Of a stretch of DNA of 64,000 bases, positions 39,633-47,429 are shown piece after piece. Every line of letters begins with the position of its first letter. Positions within the stretch are counted from its first letter, which is position 1. Source of the DNA: JAAYZM01 sp964510785 (lineage in GTDB: Bacteria; Actinomycetota; Actinomycetes; Actinomycetales; Cellulomonadaceae); contig CAZECM010000007.1 in the NCBI GenBank assembly GCA_964510785.1, positions 15,288 through 79,287 on the forward strand, read 5' to 3'. Made by a program: the position numbers and the translations under genes. Under the pieces are notes generated by a model. It was not told the origin of the DNA and ran no database searches. It saw only the letters and a program-made list of their open reading frames with translations.

Positions 39633-40864
39633 GGTCGATCCAGGACCAGCTCCAGGCGGTGCTCGCCGCGGCCCGGCCCGTCCATCCCCTCGACGTGGTG
39701 CTCGCGGACGCCGCTGGCTGCGTGCTCGCCGAGGACCTCCGCGCTCCGGTGTCGATCCCCGTCCGGGCGCTCGCGGCCCACGACGGCTACGCGCTCGACG
39801 CCGGGGCGATCGCCCAGGTCGCGCCCGGCCGGCCCGTCGTGCTGCCCGTCGCGCACGACGTCGGGGCCGACGCCGCCGAGCCGTTGCGGCTCGCCCCGGC
39901 GCACGCCGTCCGGGTCTCTTCCGGGGCGCCGCTGCCCGTGGGGGCCGACGTCGTCGTCCCCGTCGCCTATACCGACCGCGGCACCGCCCGCGTCGAGGTG
40001 CACCGCGTCGTCGCCTCGGGGGAGGGAGTGCGGGTCGCCGGTGCGGACGCGAACGTGGGGGACGTCGTCATCGCCGCCGGGGTACGGCTCGGGGCGCCGC
40101 AGATCGGGATCGCCTCGGCGCTCGGGCTGCGCCGGCTGCGCGTGCACCCGCGGCCCCGCGTCGTGGTCCTGCCCGTGGGTGACGAGCTCATCGAGGCGGG
40201 CGCACCGTCCCGGGCGGGCCGCGTCCACGACGCGAACGGGCCCATGCTGACGACGGCGGCGCAGGCCGTCGGTGCGGCGGCGCACCGGGCGACGATCGCG
40301 CGCGACGACCGCACCTCGCTGCGCGAGGCGATCGAGGACCAGCTCGTGCGCGCGGACCTGCTGATCATCACGGGCGGGCTCGGCGACGGACCGGACGACA
40401 CGGTGCGCGACGTGCTCGCCCCGCTCGGCACGGTGCGCTTCGACCACGTCGCGATGAGCCCGGGCCGACGGCTCGGCTTCGGCACCGTCGAGGGCGAGGG
40501 GGACCGCGAGCCCGTCCCGATCTTCGCGCTGCCCGGTGATCCCGTGGCCGCGATGGTGGCCTTCGAGGTGTTCGTGCGGCCCGCCCTGCGGGCGATCGCG
40601 GGCTATGCCGAGCTCTTCCGCACCACGCTCTCCGCGACGGCCACCGCGGAGTGGGGCGTGCCGAGCGGGCTGCGCCACTTCGTGCCCGCGACGCTCACCG
40701 GCTCGCCGAGCGGCGGCTACCGCGTGACACCGCTCGGGGACCCGCTGCGCACCGACCTCGGTTCGCTCGCCCGCGCCAACGCGTTCGCCGTCGTCGGCGA
40801 GCGGGCCACCCGCGTGGCGGCCGGCGACACGGTGCACGCCCTCGTGCTGGACAGTCATGGCTGA
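39629..40864 (+). CDS. glp: Gephyrin-like MoeA-family protein (Glp)
   Basis: 411 aa from a GTG that overlaps the galU stop. The fold is that of molybdopterin molybdotransferase: domain opening VLADAAGCVLAEDLRAPVSIPVRALAAHDGYAL, RVSSGAPLPVGADVVVPVAYTDRG, the MoCF core VVLPVGDELIEAG..GRVHDANGPML and LLIITGGLGDGPDDTVRDVL, then AMSPGRRLGFG and FALPGDPVAAMVAFEVFVRP. In Corynebacterium the homologue in this same neighbourhood is Glp, which binds the membrane receptor GlpR and FtsZ to link division with polar growth. No other molybdenum cofactor gene is in the window, which favours the Glp reading over a metabolic MoeA. Molybdotransferase activity is not excluded. Confidence 0.82.
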   Translation: MRSIQDQLQAVLAAARPVHPLDVVLADAAGCVLAEDLRAPVSIPVRALAAHDGYALDAGAIAQVAPGRPVVLPVAHDVGADAAEPLRLAPAHAVRVSSGAPLPVGADVVVPVAYTDRGTARVEVHRVVASGEGVRVAGADANVGDVVIAAGVRLGAPQIGIASALGLRRLRVHPRPRVVVLPVGDELIEAGAPSRAGRVHDANGPMLTTAAQAVGAAAHRATIARDDRTSLREAIEDQLVRADLLIITGGLGDGPDDTVRDVLAPLGTVRFDHVAMSPGRRLGFGTVEGEGDREPVPIFALPGDPVAAMVAFEVFVRPALRAIAGYAELFRTTLSATATAEWGVPSGLRHFVPATLTGSPSGGYRVTPLGDPLRTDLGSLARANAFAVVGERATRVAAGDTVHALVLDSHG

Positions 40865-41468
40865 GGGCTGGCCCGCGACGCTCGCCGACGGCCAGGTGCT
40901 GCTGCGGCCGCTGCGGCTGCGTGACGAGCGGGCGTGGCACGCGCTGCGCAACGCGAACTCCCGGTGGCTCGACCCCTGGGAGGCGACGTCGCCCGTGCCC
41001 TTGTCCGGCACGCCGCCGACGTTCGGGCAGTACCTGCGGGCCCTGCGGTCGGAGGCGCGCCGGGGGCAGGCGCTGCCGTTCGCCGTCGAGTACCGCGGGC
41101 GGCTCGTGGGTCGGCTCACCGTCTCGCAGATCGTGTACGGGGCACTGCGCTCGGCCTCGATCGGGTACTGGGTGGGGGAGGAGTTCGCGGGTCGTGGCAT
41201 CACGCCGACGGCGGTCGCCCTCGCGACGGACCACTGCTTCTCGGTGCTCGGGCTGCACCGCATGGAGATCAACATCCGGCCCGAGAACGTGCCGAGCCTG
41301 CGCGTCGTCGAGAAGCTCGGGTTCCGCGACGAGGGCGTGCGGGCGCGCTACCTGCACATCGCCGGGCAGTGGGCCGACCACCGGACGTTCGCGCTCACCG
41401 CCGAGGAGGTGCCCGGTGGGCTCCTCGCCCGGTGGCACGCCCGGCGGGACGCGGAACCAGCGCTCTAG
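40857..41468 (+). CDS. RimJ/RimL-type GNAT N-acetyltransferase
   Basis: 203 aa; the ATG lies 8 nt inside the end of glp, so translation is coupled. GNAT features: VLLRPLRLRDERAWHALRNANSRWLDPWEAT near the N-terminus, the strand AVEYRGRLVGRLTVSQI, the acetyl-CoA loop YWVGEEFAGRGITPTAVALA, and HRMEINIRPENVPSLRVVEKLGFRDEGVRARYL. This is the RimJ-like member of the galU-glp cluster. By family it acetylates an N-terminal amine of a protein, possibly ribosomal protein S5; the actual target is unknown. Length is normal. Confidence 0.88.
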   Translation: MAEGWPATLADGQVLLRPLRLRDERAWHALRNANSRWLDPWEATSPVPLSGTPPTFGQYLRALRSEARRGQALPFAVEYRGRLVGRLTVSQIVYGALRSASIGYWVGEEFAGRGITPTAVALATDHCFSVLGLHRMEINIRPENVPSLRVVEKLGFRDEGVRARYLHIAGQWADHRTFALTAEEVPGGLLARWHARRDAEPAL

Positions 41469-41546
41469 GGGCCCGCGAATCACACCGATGTAGTTCGCCG
41501 AGCCGACACGCCGGGGCCGGTCCGCCGTTCGGGTGACGGCGGCGCC

Positions 41547-41552
41547 TACCGT
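41547..41552 (+). promoter_or_regulatory. Leaderless -10 box TACCGT of glpR-like gene
   Basis: TACCGT is followed by exactly 6 nt and then the GTG at 41559. The box is identical to the one at 26737 with the same spacing, so the membrane receptor gene probably has its own promoter besides read-through from galU. Confidence 0.55.
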
Positions 41553-41558
41553 CGTGGT

Positions 41559-42497
41559 GTGTACAGCCCGGCCGGTCTCGCTGCCCTCGGCGTGGTCGGA
41601 CTATGGCTCGCGTACCTGGTGCCGCACCGGTTGCGGCACCGCCAGCAGCTCCTCGAGTCGCGGACGGAAGATCGCTACTCGGGTTCGATGCGGGTCCTCG
41701 CGGTCGCTGACCGCAAGGCCGCCCAGCACCGGGCCCAGGCCGTTCGCCCGGCCACCGTCTCGGGGACGGCGCTGCTGACACCGGCACGCGGCACGAGGAT
41801 CGTCGCGGCCCCCGCCCGGGGGGCCACGGGAGGCGGGAACATGGACAGGCCGCACGAGTCGAACGAGAAGCGCGTCGTCGACGCCCGACGCCGCATCGCG
41901 CAGCGTCACGCCCAGCGGGCCGCCGTCCTCGCCCGCCGGTCCGCCGCCGCGCGCCGCCGGCTCGTGCTCGTGGTCGCGCTGCTGTTGCTGACGGCCGGGG
42001 CGTGGACCGCCGTCGGCCTCGGGGCGCTCACCGTCGCGGGCCTCGCCGCCATCCCCTCCGCGCTGCTCGTCGCGACCGTCGTGCTGGGCCGCGCCGCCGT
42101 GGTCTCGGGCCAGCGTGCCGATGCCGCGTGGGCCCGCGAGGAGGCCGCGCTCACGAAGGCCGTCCAGGTTGCGGTGCGCCGCAGCGGGCCGGTCGCGACG
42201 GGGCGCGCCGTGCGGGGCAGCGACGACGACACGCTCGTCATCGAGAAGGTCACCGACGTCGCGCCGTCGTCGGCCTCGGACGGGACCTCGTGGCAGCCCG
42301 TGCCCGTGCCCCGCCCCACCTACACGCTCAAGTCGCCCGCACCACGGCGTGACCCGGCCCCGCTCGAGATCCCCGAGCGCGTGCTGGCGGAGCCCGTGGT
42401 CGCGGAGGCTGCGACCGCGGACGAGTCCGCCGAACGCCCGGCCGCGGGCCTCGACCTCGACGCGATCCTCGCTCGGCGCCGCGCCGTCGGGGAGTAG
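41559..42497 (+). CDS. glpR: GlpR/SepX-like divisome membrane protein
   Basis: 312 aa. A first transmembrane helix lies at the very N-terminus (about 3-22, SPAGLAALGVVGLWLAYLVP), followed by the basic HRLRHRQQLLESRTEDRYSGSMRVL. A second pair of helices lies at about 127-180 after an Arg-rich stretch. The C-terminal ~130 residues are Pro/Ala/Glu-rich and cytoplasmic. This topology and the position after galU-glp-rimJ match GlpR of Corynebacterium (receptor for gephyrin-like Glp) and SepX of Streptomyces, a membrane protein needed for septation. Sequence similarity in this family is low outside the N-terminus, so synteny carries much of the weight. Confidence 0.78.
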   Translation: MYSPAGLAALGVVGLWLAYLVPHRLRHRQQLLESRTEDRYSGSMRVLAVADRKAAQHRAQAVRPATVSGTALLTPARGTRIVAAPARGATGGGNMDRPHESNEKRVVDARRRIAQRHAQRAAVLARRSAAARRRLVLVVALLLLTAGAWTAVGLGALTVAGLAAIPSALLVATVVLGRAAVVSGQRADAAWAREEAALTKAVQVAVRRSGPVATGRAVRGSDDDTLVIEKVTDVAPSSASDGTSWQPVPVPRPTYTLKSPAPRRDPAPLEIPERVLAEPVVAEAATADESAERPAAGLDLDAILARRRAVGE

Positions 42498-42550
42498 CTC
42501 GCGGGTTTGTGAGGCACCCCGGGGGCGGTGCTAGTCTTGACCCCGCTCAA

Positions 42551-42625
<75 letters not shown>

Positions 42626-42630
42626 GATGT

Positions 42631-42674
42631 GATGAGTCGAGTCATCGTTCATGGATGAGTCGAGTCATCGTTCA
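42631..42674. repeat. Two 21-bp direct repeats after the tRNA
   Basis: The 21-bp unit starting GATGAGTCGAGTCATCG is repeated exactly at 42631-42651 and 42654-42674, separated by TG. Each unit contains TGAGTCGAGTCA, two bases away from the LacI-type core TGAATCGATTCA found at 57418. Confidence 0.85.
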
Positions 42675-42678
42675 GATT

Positions 42679-42705
42679 GAGAGCCTGGCCGCCGGCCGGG
42701 CTCTC
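42679..42705 (+). terminator. Hairpin terminator after tRNA-Ala
   Basis: A 12-bp stem (GAGAGCC-T-GGCC with GGCC-G-GGCTCTC, one U-G pair) with a 3-nt loop lies 55 nt after the tRNA. There is no T-run. It also lies 50 nt beyond the stop of the convergent dehydrogenase and may serve both. Confidence 0.6.
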
Positions 42706-42754
42706 TCGCCGTGGCTATGGACGTGGCCGGGTCGACGACGGGCAGCGCGGGGCG

Positions 42755-43966
42755 CTAGGGGAGCCGGACGTGCTGGGGGCCGAGCTCGGCCACGGTGCGT
42801 GCGCCGAGCAGAGCCATCGTGCGCCTCACCTCGGCGGCGAGGATGTCGACGGCGCGCTCGACCCCGAGCTCCCCGCCGGCCATGAGCCCGTAGAGGTAGG
42901 CGCGCCCCACGAGGGCGGCCTTGGCACCGAGGGCGAGCGCCGCGACGACGTCGGCCCCGGTCAGGATGCCCGAGTCGACCCAGACCTCGGCGCGGTCACC
43001 GACGTCCTCCACGACGTCCGGCAGCAGTCGTAGCGGGACTGGTGCACGGTCGAGCTGTCGGCCGCCGTGGTTGGAGAGCACGATCGCGTCCGCGCCGGCG
43101 TCGACCATGCGGCGCGCGTCCGCGACCGTCTGCACGCCCTTGATGATGAGAGGGCCGTCCCAGCTCGAGCGCAGCCAGTCGAGATCGGCGAGGGTCATCG
43201 ATGGGTCGAACAGCTTGTCGAGCAGCTCGGCGACGGTGCCGTCCCACGCCTTGAGCGAGGCGAAGGTCAGCGGAGCGGTGGTCAGGAGGTTGGCCCACCA
43301 GGCGGGGTGCATCGCGGCGTCGGCGACGGTGCGCGGCGTGAGGGCCGGCGGGATCGAGAAGCCGTTGCGGACGTCGCGCAGCCGAGCGCCGGCGACCGGC
43401 ACGTCCACGGTGAGCATGAGGGCTTCGAAGCCGGCCGCCTTGGCGCGGGCCATGAGGTCCTCACCGGCCGAGCGGTCTTTCCACACGTACAGCTGGAACC
43501 ACTTGCGGGCCTCGGGTGATGCGGCCGCCACGTCTTCGATCGATGTGGTTCCCATCGTGGACAGCGCGTAGGGGATGTCTCGCCGCCCGGCGACCCGGAC
43601 GACGGCGCGCTCGCCCTCGTGATGCATCAGGCGGGTGAAGCCCGTGGGAGCGAAGGCGAACGGCAGGGCCGAGTCCCGCCCGAGCACGGGTGTGGTGGTG
43701 TCGACCGCGGCGACGTCGCGCAGGACCGAGGGCCGCAGCTCGAGGTCGCGATAGGTCCTGCGGGCGCGGCGCAGGGTGGTCTCGGCGTCGGCGGCACCGT
43801 CCGTGTAGTCGAAGACGGACCGCGGTACGTGCCGTCTCGCGGCCGTGCGCAGCTCGGTGATCGTCAGGGCCCGTGCGAGCCTGCGCCGGGTCGGGTGGGG
43901 ATCGAAGGGCTTGGCCCGCAGCAGCGGAGCGAGCTCGGACCACCGGGGGAACTGTCGCTCGGTCAC
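42755..43966 (-). CDS. lldD: FMN-dependent alpha-hydroxy-acid (L-lactate type) dehydrogenase
   Basis: 403 aa from the GTG at 43966 with a GGAG site; the frame opens further upstream, but that part covers the divergent promoter. Family landmarks: SVFDYTDGAADAETTLRRA, PFAFAPTGFTRLMHHEGERA, LSTMGTTSIEDVA, WFQLYVWKDR, LTVDVPVAGARLRDVRNGF, the active-site SNHGGRQLD, and VDSGILTGADVVAALALGAKAALVGRAYLYG. It oxidises an L-2-hydroxy acid, most likely L-lactate to pyruvate, passing electrons to the respiratory chain. It is divergent from L-rhamnose isomerase, whose pathway yields L-lactaldehyde and then L-lactate, so it can complete that route. Its promoter overlaps the rhamnose promoter and operator. 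A mandelate or glycolate substrate is possible. Confidence 0.85.
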   Translation of the reverse strand: MTERQFPRWSELAPLLRAKPFDPHPTRRRLARALTITELRTAARRHVPRSVFDYTDGAADAETTLRRARRTYRDLELRPSVLRDVAAVDTTTPVLGRDSALPFAFAPTGFTRLMHHEGERAVVRVAGRRDIPYALSTMGTTSIEDVAAASPEARKWFQLYVWKDRSAGEDLMARAKAAGFEALMLTVDVPVAGARLRDVRNGFSIPPALTPRTVADAAMHPAWWANLLTTAPLTFASLKAWDGTVAELLDKLFDPSMTLADLDWLRSSWDGPLIIKGVQTVADARRMVDAGADAIVLSNHGGRQLDRAPVPLRLLPDVVEDVGDRAEVWVDSGILTGADVVAALALGAKAALVGRAYLYGLMAGGELGVERAVDILAAEVRRTMALLGARTVAELGPQHVRLP

Positions 43967-44063
43967 TGTCGCTCCGTCATCGTCGTGGTGGGGATGGGTC
44001 GCCGTCACGGACTTCGTCGAGATTAGCCAGGTGGAGCCGGGCCCGCGCCCCACCGGCGTCGTC

Positions 44064-44092
44064 TTGACCGCGCGTCCGTGTTTGTGTATCTT
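44064..44092 (+). promoter_or_regulatory. Promoter of rhamnose operon
   Basis: TTGACC (44064-44069) and TATCTT (44087-44092) are exactly 17 bp apart, and the start site would fall on the LacI-type operator at 44097. This is one of the clearest promoters in the window. Confidence 0.75.
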
Positions 44093-44117
44093 CGGTTGAA
44101 ACGATTCATGATGTCAA
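44088..44117 (-). promoter_or_regulatory. Divergent promoter of the lactate dehydrogenase gene
   Basis: On the - strand TTGACA (44117-44112) and GAAGAT (44093-44088) are 18 bp apart. The -10 overlaps the -10 of the + promoter, and the operator lies inside the spacer, so one repressor would shut both. Confidence 0.55.
44097..44108. promoter_or_regulatory. LacI-type operator 1 (TGAAACGATTCA)
   Basis: The 12-bp core TGAAACGATTCA has TGAA/TTCA arms around a central CG, the shape of LacI/GalR-family sites. The identical core recurs at 51615, and a fully palindromic version at 57418. Confidence 0.75.
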
Positions 44118-44135
44118 GTGGAGTGAGGATCGACC

Positions 44136-45317
44136 GTGGCGGTGACTGAGCCTGATCGTGTGAGCGCCGCCCATGACGTGCTTGCCCAGCAGGCCATCGA
44201 GCTGCCGTCGTGGGCGTTCGGCAACTCCGGCACGAGGTTCAAGGTGTTCGCGCAGCGCGGCGTACCCCGTGATCCGTTCGAGAAGATCGCCGACGCCGCG
44301 CAGGTGCACCGGTACACGGGTGTCGCGCCGAGCGTCTCCCTGCACATCCCGTGGGACCAGGTCGAGGACTTCGGTGCGCTCGCGAACCATGCCGCCGAGC
44401 ACGGGGTCCGGCTCGGCACCATCAACTCCAACGTCTTCCAGGACGACGACTTCATGCTCGGCTCGCTCACCCACCCGCAGGCGAGGGTGCGCGCGAAGGC
44501 CGTCGCCCACCACCTCGAGTGCATCGAGGTCATGCGTGTGACGGGCTCGCGGGACCTCAAGGTGTGGCTCTCGGACGGGTTGAACTACCCGGGTCAGGAC
44601 GACCTGCGGGCCCGCCAGGAGCGACTCGCGGAGGGGCTCGCCGAGATCTACGCGGCCCTCGGCCCCGAGCAACGGCTCGTCCTCGAGTACAAGTTCTTCG
44701 AGCCGGCGTTCTACGCGACCGACGTCCCGGACTGGGGCACGTCGCTCCTGCACTGCCTCGCGCTGGGCGAGCGCGCGATGGTGGTCCTCGACACGGGCCA
44801 CCACGCCCCGGGGACCAACATCAAGTTCATCGTCGCGCAGCTCCTGCTCATCGGCCTGCACGGCGCGTTCGACTTCAACTCGCGCTTCTACGCCGACGAC
44901 GACCTCATGGTGGGTGCGGCCGACCCGTTCCAGCTCTTCCGCATCGTCAACGAGATCATCGCTGGGGACGCGCTCCGCCCTGACTCGGGCGTGAGCTTCA
45001 TGCTCGACCAGTGCCACAACATCGAGCCCAAGATCCCGGCGCAGATCCGTTCCGTCATGAACGTCCAGGAGGCTACGGCCAAGGCCCTGCTCGTGGACCG
45101 CGCGGCGCTCCACGCCGCGCAGCAGGCGGGCGACGTGCTCGGCGCGAACGCCGTGCTCATGGACGCCTACAACACGGACGTGCGCCCGCTGCTCGCGGAG
45201 CTCCGCGAAGCACAGGGGCTCGACCCGGACCCGATGCGCGCCTTCGCCGCCTCGGGGTACACCGAGCAGATCGTGGCCGAGCGTGTCGGTGGCACGCAGG
45301 CCGGATGGGGAGCCTGA
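44136..45317 (+). CDS. rhaI: L-rhamnose isomerase (gram-positive type)
   Basis: 393 aa with a GTG start after GAGGAT. It interconverts L-rhamnose and L-rhamnulose. The TIM-barrel landmarks match the RhaI_grampos family (TIGR02635): SWAFGNSGTRFKVF, SLHIPWDQVEDF, GTINSNVFQDDDFMLGSLTHP, the metal-binding regions EYKFFEPAFYATDVPDWGTS and VVLDTGHHAPGTN, and FDFNSRFYADDDLMVGAADPFQLFRI. It is the first gene of the rhamnose operon, directly under operator 1. A 4-nt gap leads to the aldolase-dehydrogenase fusion. Confidence 0.93.
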   Translation: MAVTEPDRVSAAHDVLAQQAIELPSWAFGNSGTRFKVFAQRGVPRDPFEKIADAAQVHRYTGVAPSVSLHIPWDQVEDFGALANHAAEHGVRLGTINSNVFQDDDFMLGSLTHPQARVRAKAVAHHLECIEVMRVTGSRDLKVWLSDGLNYPGQDDLRARQERLAEGLAEIYAALGPEQRLVLEYKFFEPAFYATDVPDWGTSLLHCLALGERAMVVLDTGHHAPGTNIKFIVAQLLLIGLHGAFDFNSRFYADDDLMVGAADPFQLFRIVNEIIAGDALRPDSGVSFMLDQCHNIEPKIPAQIRSVMNVQEATAKALLVDRAALHAAQQAGDVLGANAVLMDAYNTDVRPLLAELREAQGLDPDPMRAFAASGYTEQIVAERVGGTQAGWGA

Positions 45318-45321
45318 ACCG

Positions 45322-47385
45322 ATGACGACACCCGTGCCCGACCCCGGCTCCGCGGTCTCGGAGCTCGTCGCGCGCTCCCGCCGTCTGGGTGCAGATCCGC
45401 GCACCACCAACTACGCGGGGGGCAACACGTCCGCGAAGGGCACCGCCGTCGACCCTGCGACGGGCGAGAACGTCGAGCTGCTGTGGGTCAAGGGCTCGGG
45501 CGGGGACCTCGGCACCCTCACCGCGCGCGGGCTCGCCGTGCTGCGCCTCGACCGCGTGCGCGCCCTGCGGGGTGTGTACGGCGGGGTCGAGACCGAGGAC
45601 GACATGGTCGCGGCGTTCGACTACTGCCTGCACGGGCGCGGCGGCGCGGCACCGTCGATCGACACGGCGATGCACGCCCTCGTCGACGCCGGCCACGTCG
45701 ACCACCTGCACCCGGACGCGGGCATCGCGATCGCGACGGCCGCTGACGGCGAACGCCTGACGCGCGAGATCTACGGCGACCGCGTCGTGTGGGTACCGTG
45801 GCGCCGCCCCGGCTTCCAGCTCGGCCTCGACATCGCCGCGATCAAGGCCGCCAACCCCCAGGCGATCGGCTGCGTCCTGGGTGGGCACGGCATCACCGCG
45901 TGGGGCGCGACGTCCGAGGAGGCGGAGCGCAGCTCCCTGCACATCGTCCGGACGGCCGAGGAGTACATCGCCGAGCGCACCGCCGCCGCGGCCGAGCACC
46001 CCTTCGGGCCCGTGCGCCCCGGCTTCGAGGCGCTGCCCGACGGCGAGCGCCGGGCCCGAGCGGCGGCGCTCGCGCCGGTCGTCCGCGGGTTGGCCTCGCG
46101 AGACCGGGCTCAGGTGGGGCACTTCACGGACACCGCCGTCGTCGTCGACTTCCTCGCGCGCGAGAAGCTCGCCCACCTCGCGGCGCTCGGCACCTCGTGC
46201 CCCGACCACTTCTTGCGCACCAAGGTCGCGCCCCTCGTCGTGGACCTGCCGGCCGCTGCCCCGCTCGAGGACGTCGTGTCCCGGCTCGGCGAGCTGCACG
46301 AGGCCTATCGGGCGGACTACGCCGCGTACTACGCGCGCCACGCGACACCGGACTCCCCGCCCCTGCGCGGCGCGGACCCCGCGATCGTGCTCGTGCCGGG
46401 GGTGGGGATGTTCTCGTTCGGCAAGGACAAGCAGACAGCGCGCGTGGCGGGGGAGTTCTACGTCAACGCGATCAACGTCATGCGCGGCGCCGAGGCGATC
46501 AGCACGTACGCCCCCATCGAGGAGTCGGAGAAGTTCCGCATCGAGTACTGGGCGCTCGAGGAGGCGAAGCTCGCGCGCCAGCCCGCGCCCAAGCCGCTCG
46601 CCACGAGGGTCGCCCTCGTCACGGGTGGCGGCTCGGGCATCGGCAAGGCGATCGCGCAGCGGCTCGCGGCCGAGGGGGCCTGCGTCGTCGTCGCCGACGT
46701 GAACCTGGAGGCGGCGCGCGAGGTAGCGACGGAGCTCGGTGGGCCCGACGTCGCGGTCGCCGTGCGCGCGGACGTCACCGAGGAGGCCGCCGTCGGACAC
46801 CTGCTCGCCGAAGCCGCCCTCGCGTTCGGCGGTGTGGACCTCGTGGTCAACAACGCCGGGCTGTCCCTGTCGCGGCCGTTGATCGAGACGAGCGTCGCGG
46901 ACTGGGACCTGCAGCACGACGTCATGGCGCGCGGCTCGTTCCTCGTGGCGCGCGAGGCGGCCCGGGTCATGATCGCGCAGGGCATGGGCGGGGACGTGGT
47001 CTACATCGCCTCGAAGAACGCGGTGTTCGCCGGTCCCAACAACGTCGCCTACTCCGCGGCGAAGGCCGACCAGGCGCACCAGGTGCGTCTCCTCGCTGCC
47101 GAGCTCGGTGAGCACGGGATCCGTGTCAACGGCGTCAATCCCGACGGCGTGGTGCGCGGCTCGGGGATCTTCGCGAGCGGGTGGGGTGCCCAGCGGGCCG
47201 CCGTCTACGGCGTGCCGGAGGACGAGCTCGGCGCCTATTACGCCCGGCGTACCCTGCTCGGACGCGAGGTGCTGCCCGAGCACGTCGCCGCGGCCGTCTT
47301 CGCCCTCACCGGCCCCGACCTGAGCCAGACCACGGGGCTGCACGTGCCCGTCGACTCGGGCGTCGCCGCTGCGTTCCTGCGCTAG
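45322..47385 (+). CDS. Bifunctional rhamnulose-1-phosphate aldolase / L-lactaldehyde dehydrogenase
   Basis: 687 aa from ATG 45322 with GGGGAG upstream. The N-terminal ~410 residues are a class II aldolase (NYAGGNTSAKG, ELLWVKGSGGDLGTL, and the zinc HVDHLHPDAGIAIA near 130-145). It splits rhamnulose-1-phosphate into dihydroxyacetone phosphate and L-lactaldehyde. The C-terminal ~255 residues are a short-chain dehydrogenase: VTGGGSGIGKAIAQRL at about 433, NNAGLSLS, and the catalytic YSAAK near 576. This half oxidises lactaldehyde to L-lactate. The fusion is the TIGR02632 RhaD/RhaEW type known from Bacillus and actinobacteria. Its product feeds the divergent lactate dehydrogenase. Confidence 0.93.
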   Translation: MTTPVPDPGSAVSELVARSRRLGADPRTTNYAGGNTSAKGTAVDPATGENVELLWVKGSGGDLGTLTARGLAVLRLDRVRALRGVYGGVETEDDMVAAFDYCLHGRGGAAPSIDTAMHALVDAGHVDHLHPDAGIAIATAADGERLTREIYGDRVVWVPWRRPGFQLGLDIAAIKAANPQAIGCVLGGHGITAWGATSEEAERSSLHIVRTAEEYIAERTAAAAEHPFGPVRPGFEALPDGERRARAAALAPVVRGLASRDRAQVGHFTDTAVVVDFLAREKLAHLAALGTSCPDHFLRTKVAPLVVDLPAAAPLEDVVSRLGELHEAYRADYAAYYARHATPDSPPLRGADPAIVLVPGVGMFSFGKDKQTARVAGEFYVNAINVMRGAEAISTYAPIEESEKFRIEYWALEEAKLARQPAPKPLATRVALVTGGGSGIGKAIAQRLAAEGACVVVADVNLEAAREVATELGGPDVAVAVRADVTEEAAVGHLLAEAALAFGGVDLVVNNAGLSLSRPLIETSVADWDLQHDVMARGSFLVAREAARVMIAQGMGGDVVYIASKNAVFAGPNNVAYSAAKADQAHQVRLLAAELGEHGIRVNGVNPDGVVRGSGIFASGWGAQRAAVYGVPEDELGAYYARRTLLGREVLPEHVAAAVFALTGPDLSQTTGLHVPVDSGVAAAFLR

Positions 47386-47429
47386 CTCGACCCGCTTCCC
47401 GACCAGTGTCGTCCGGAGAAGGAGTACAG

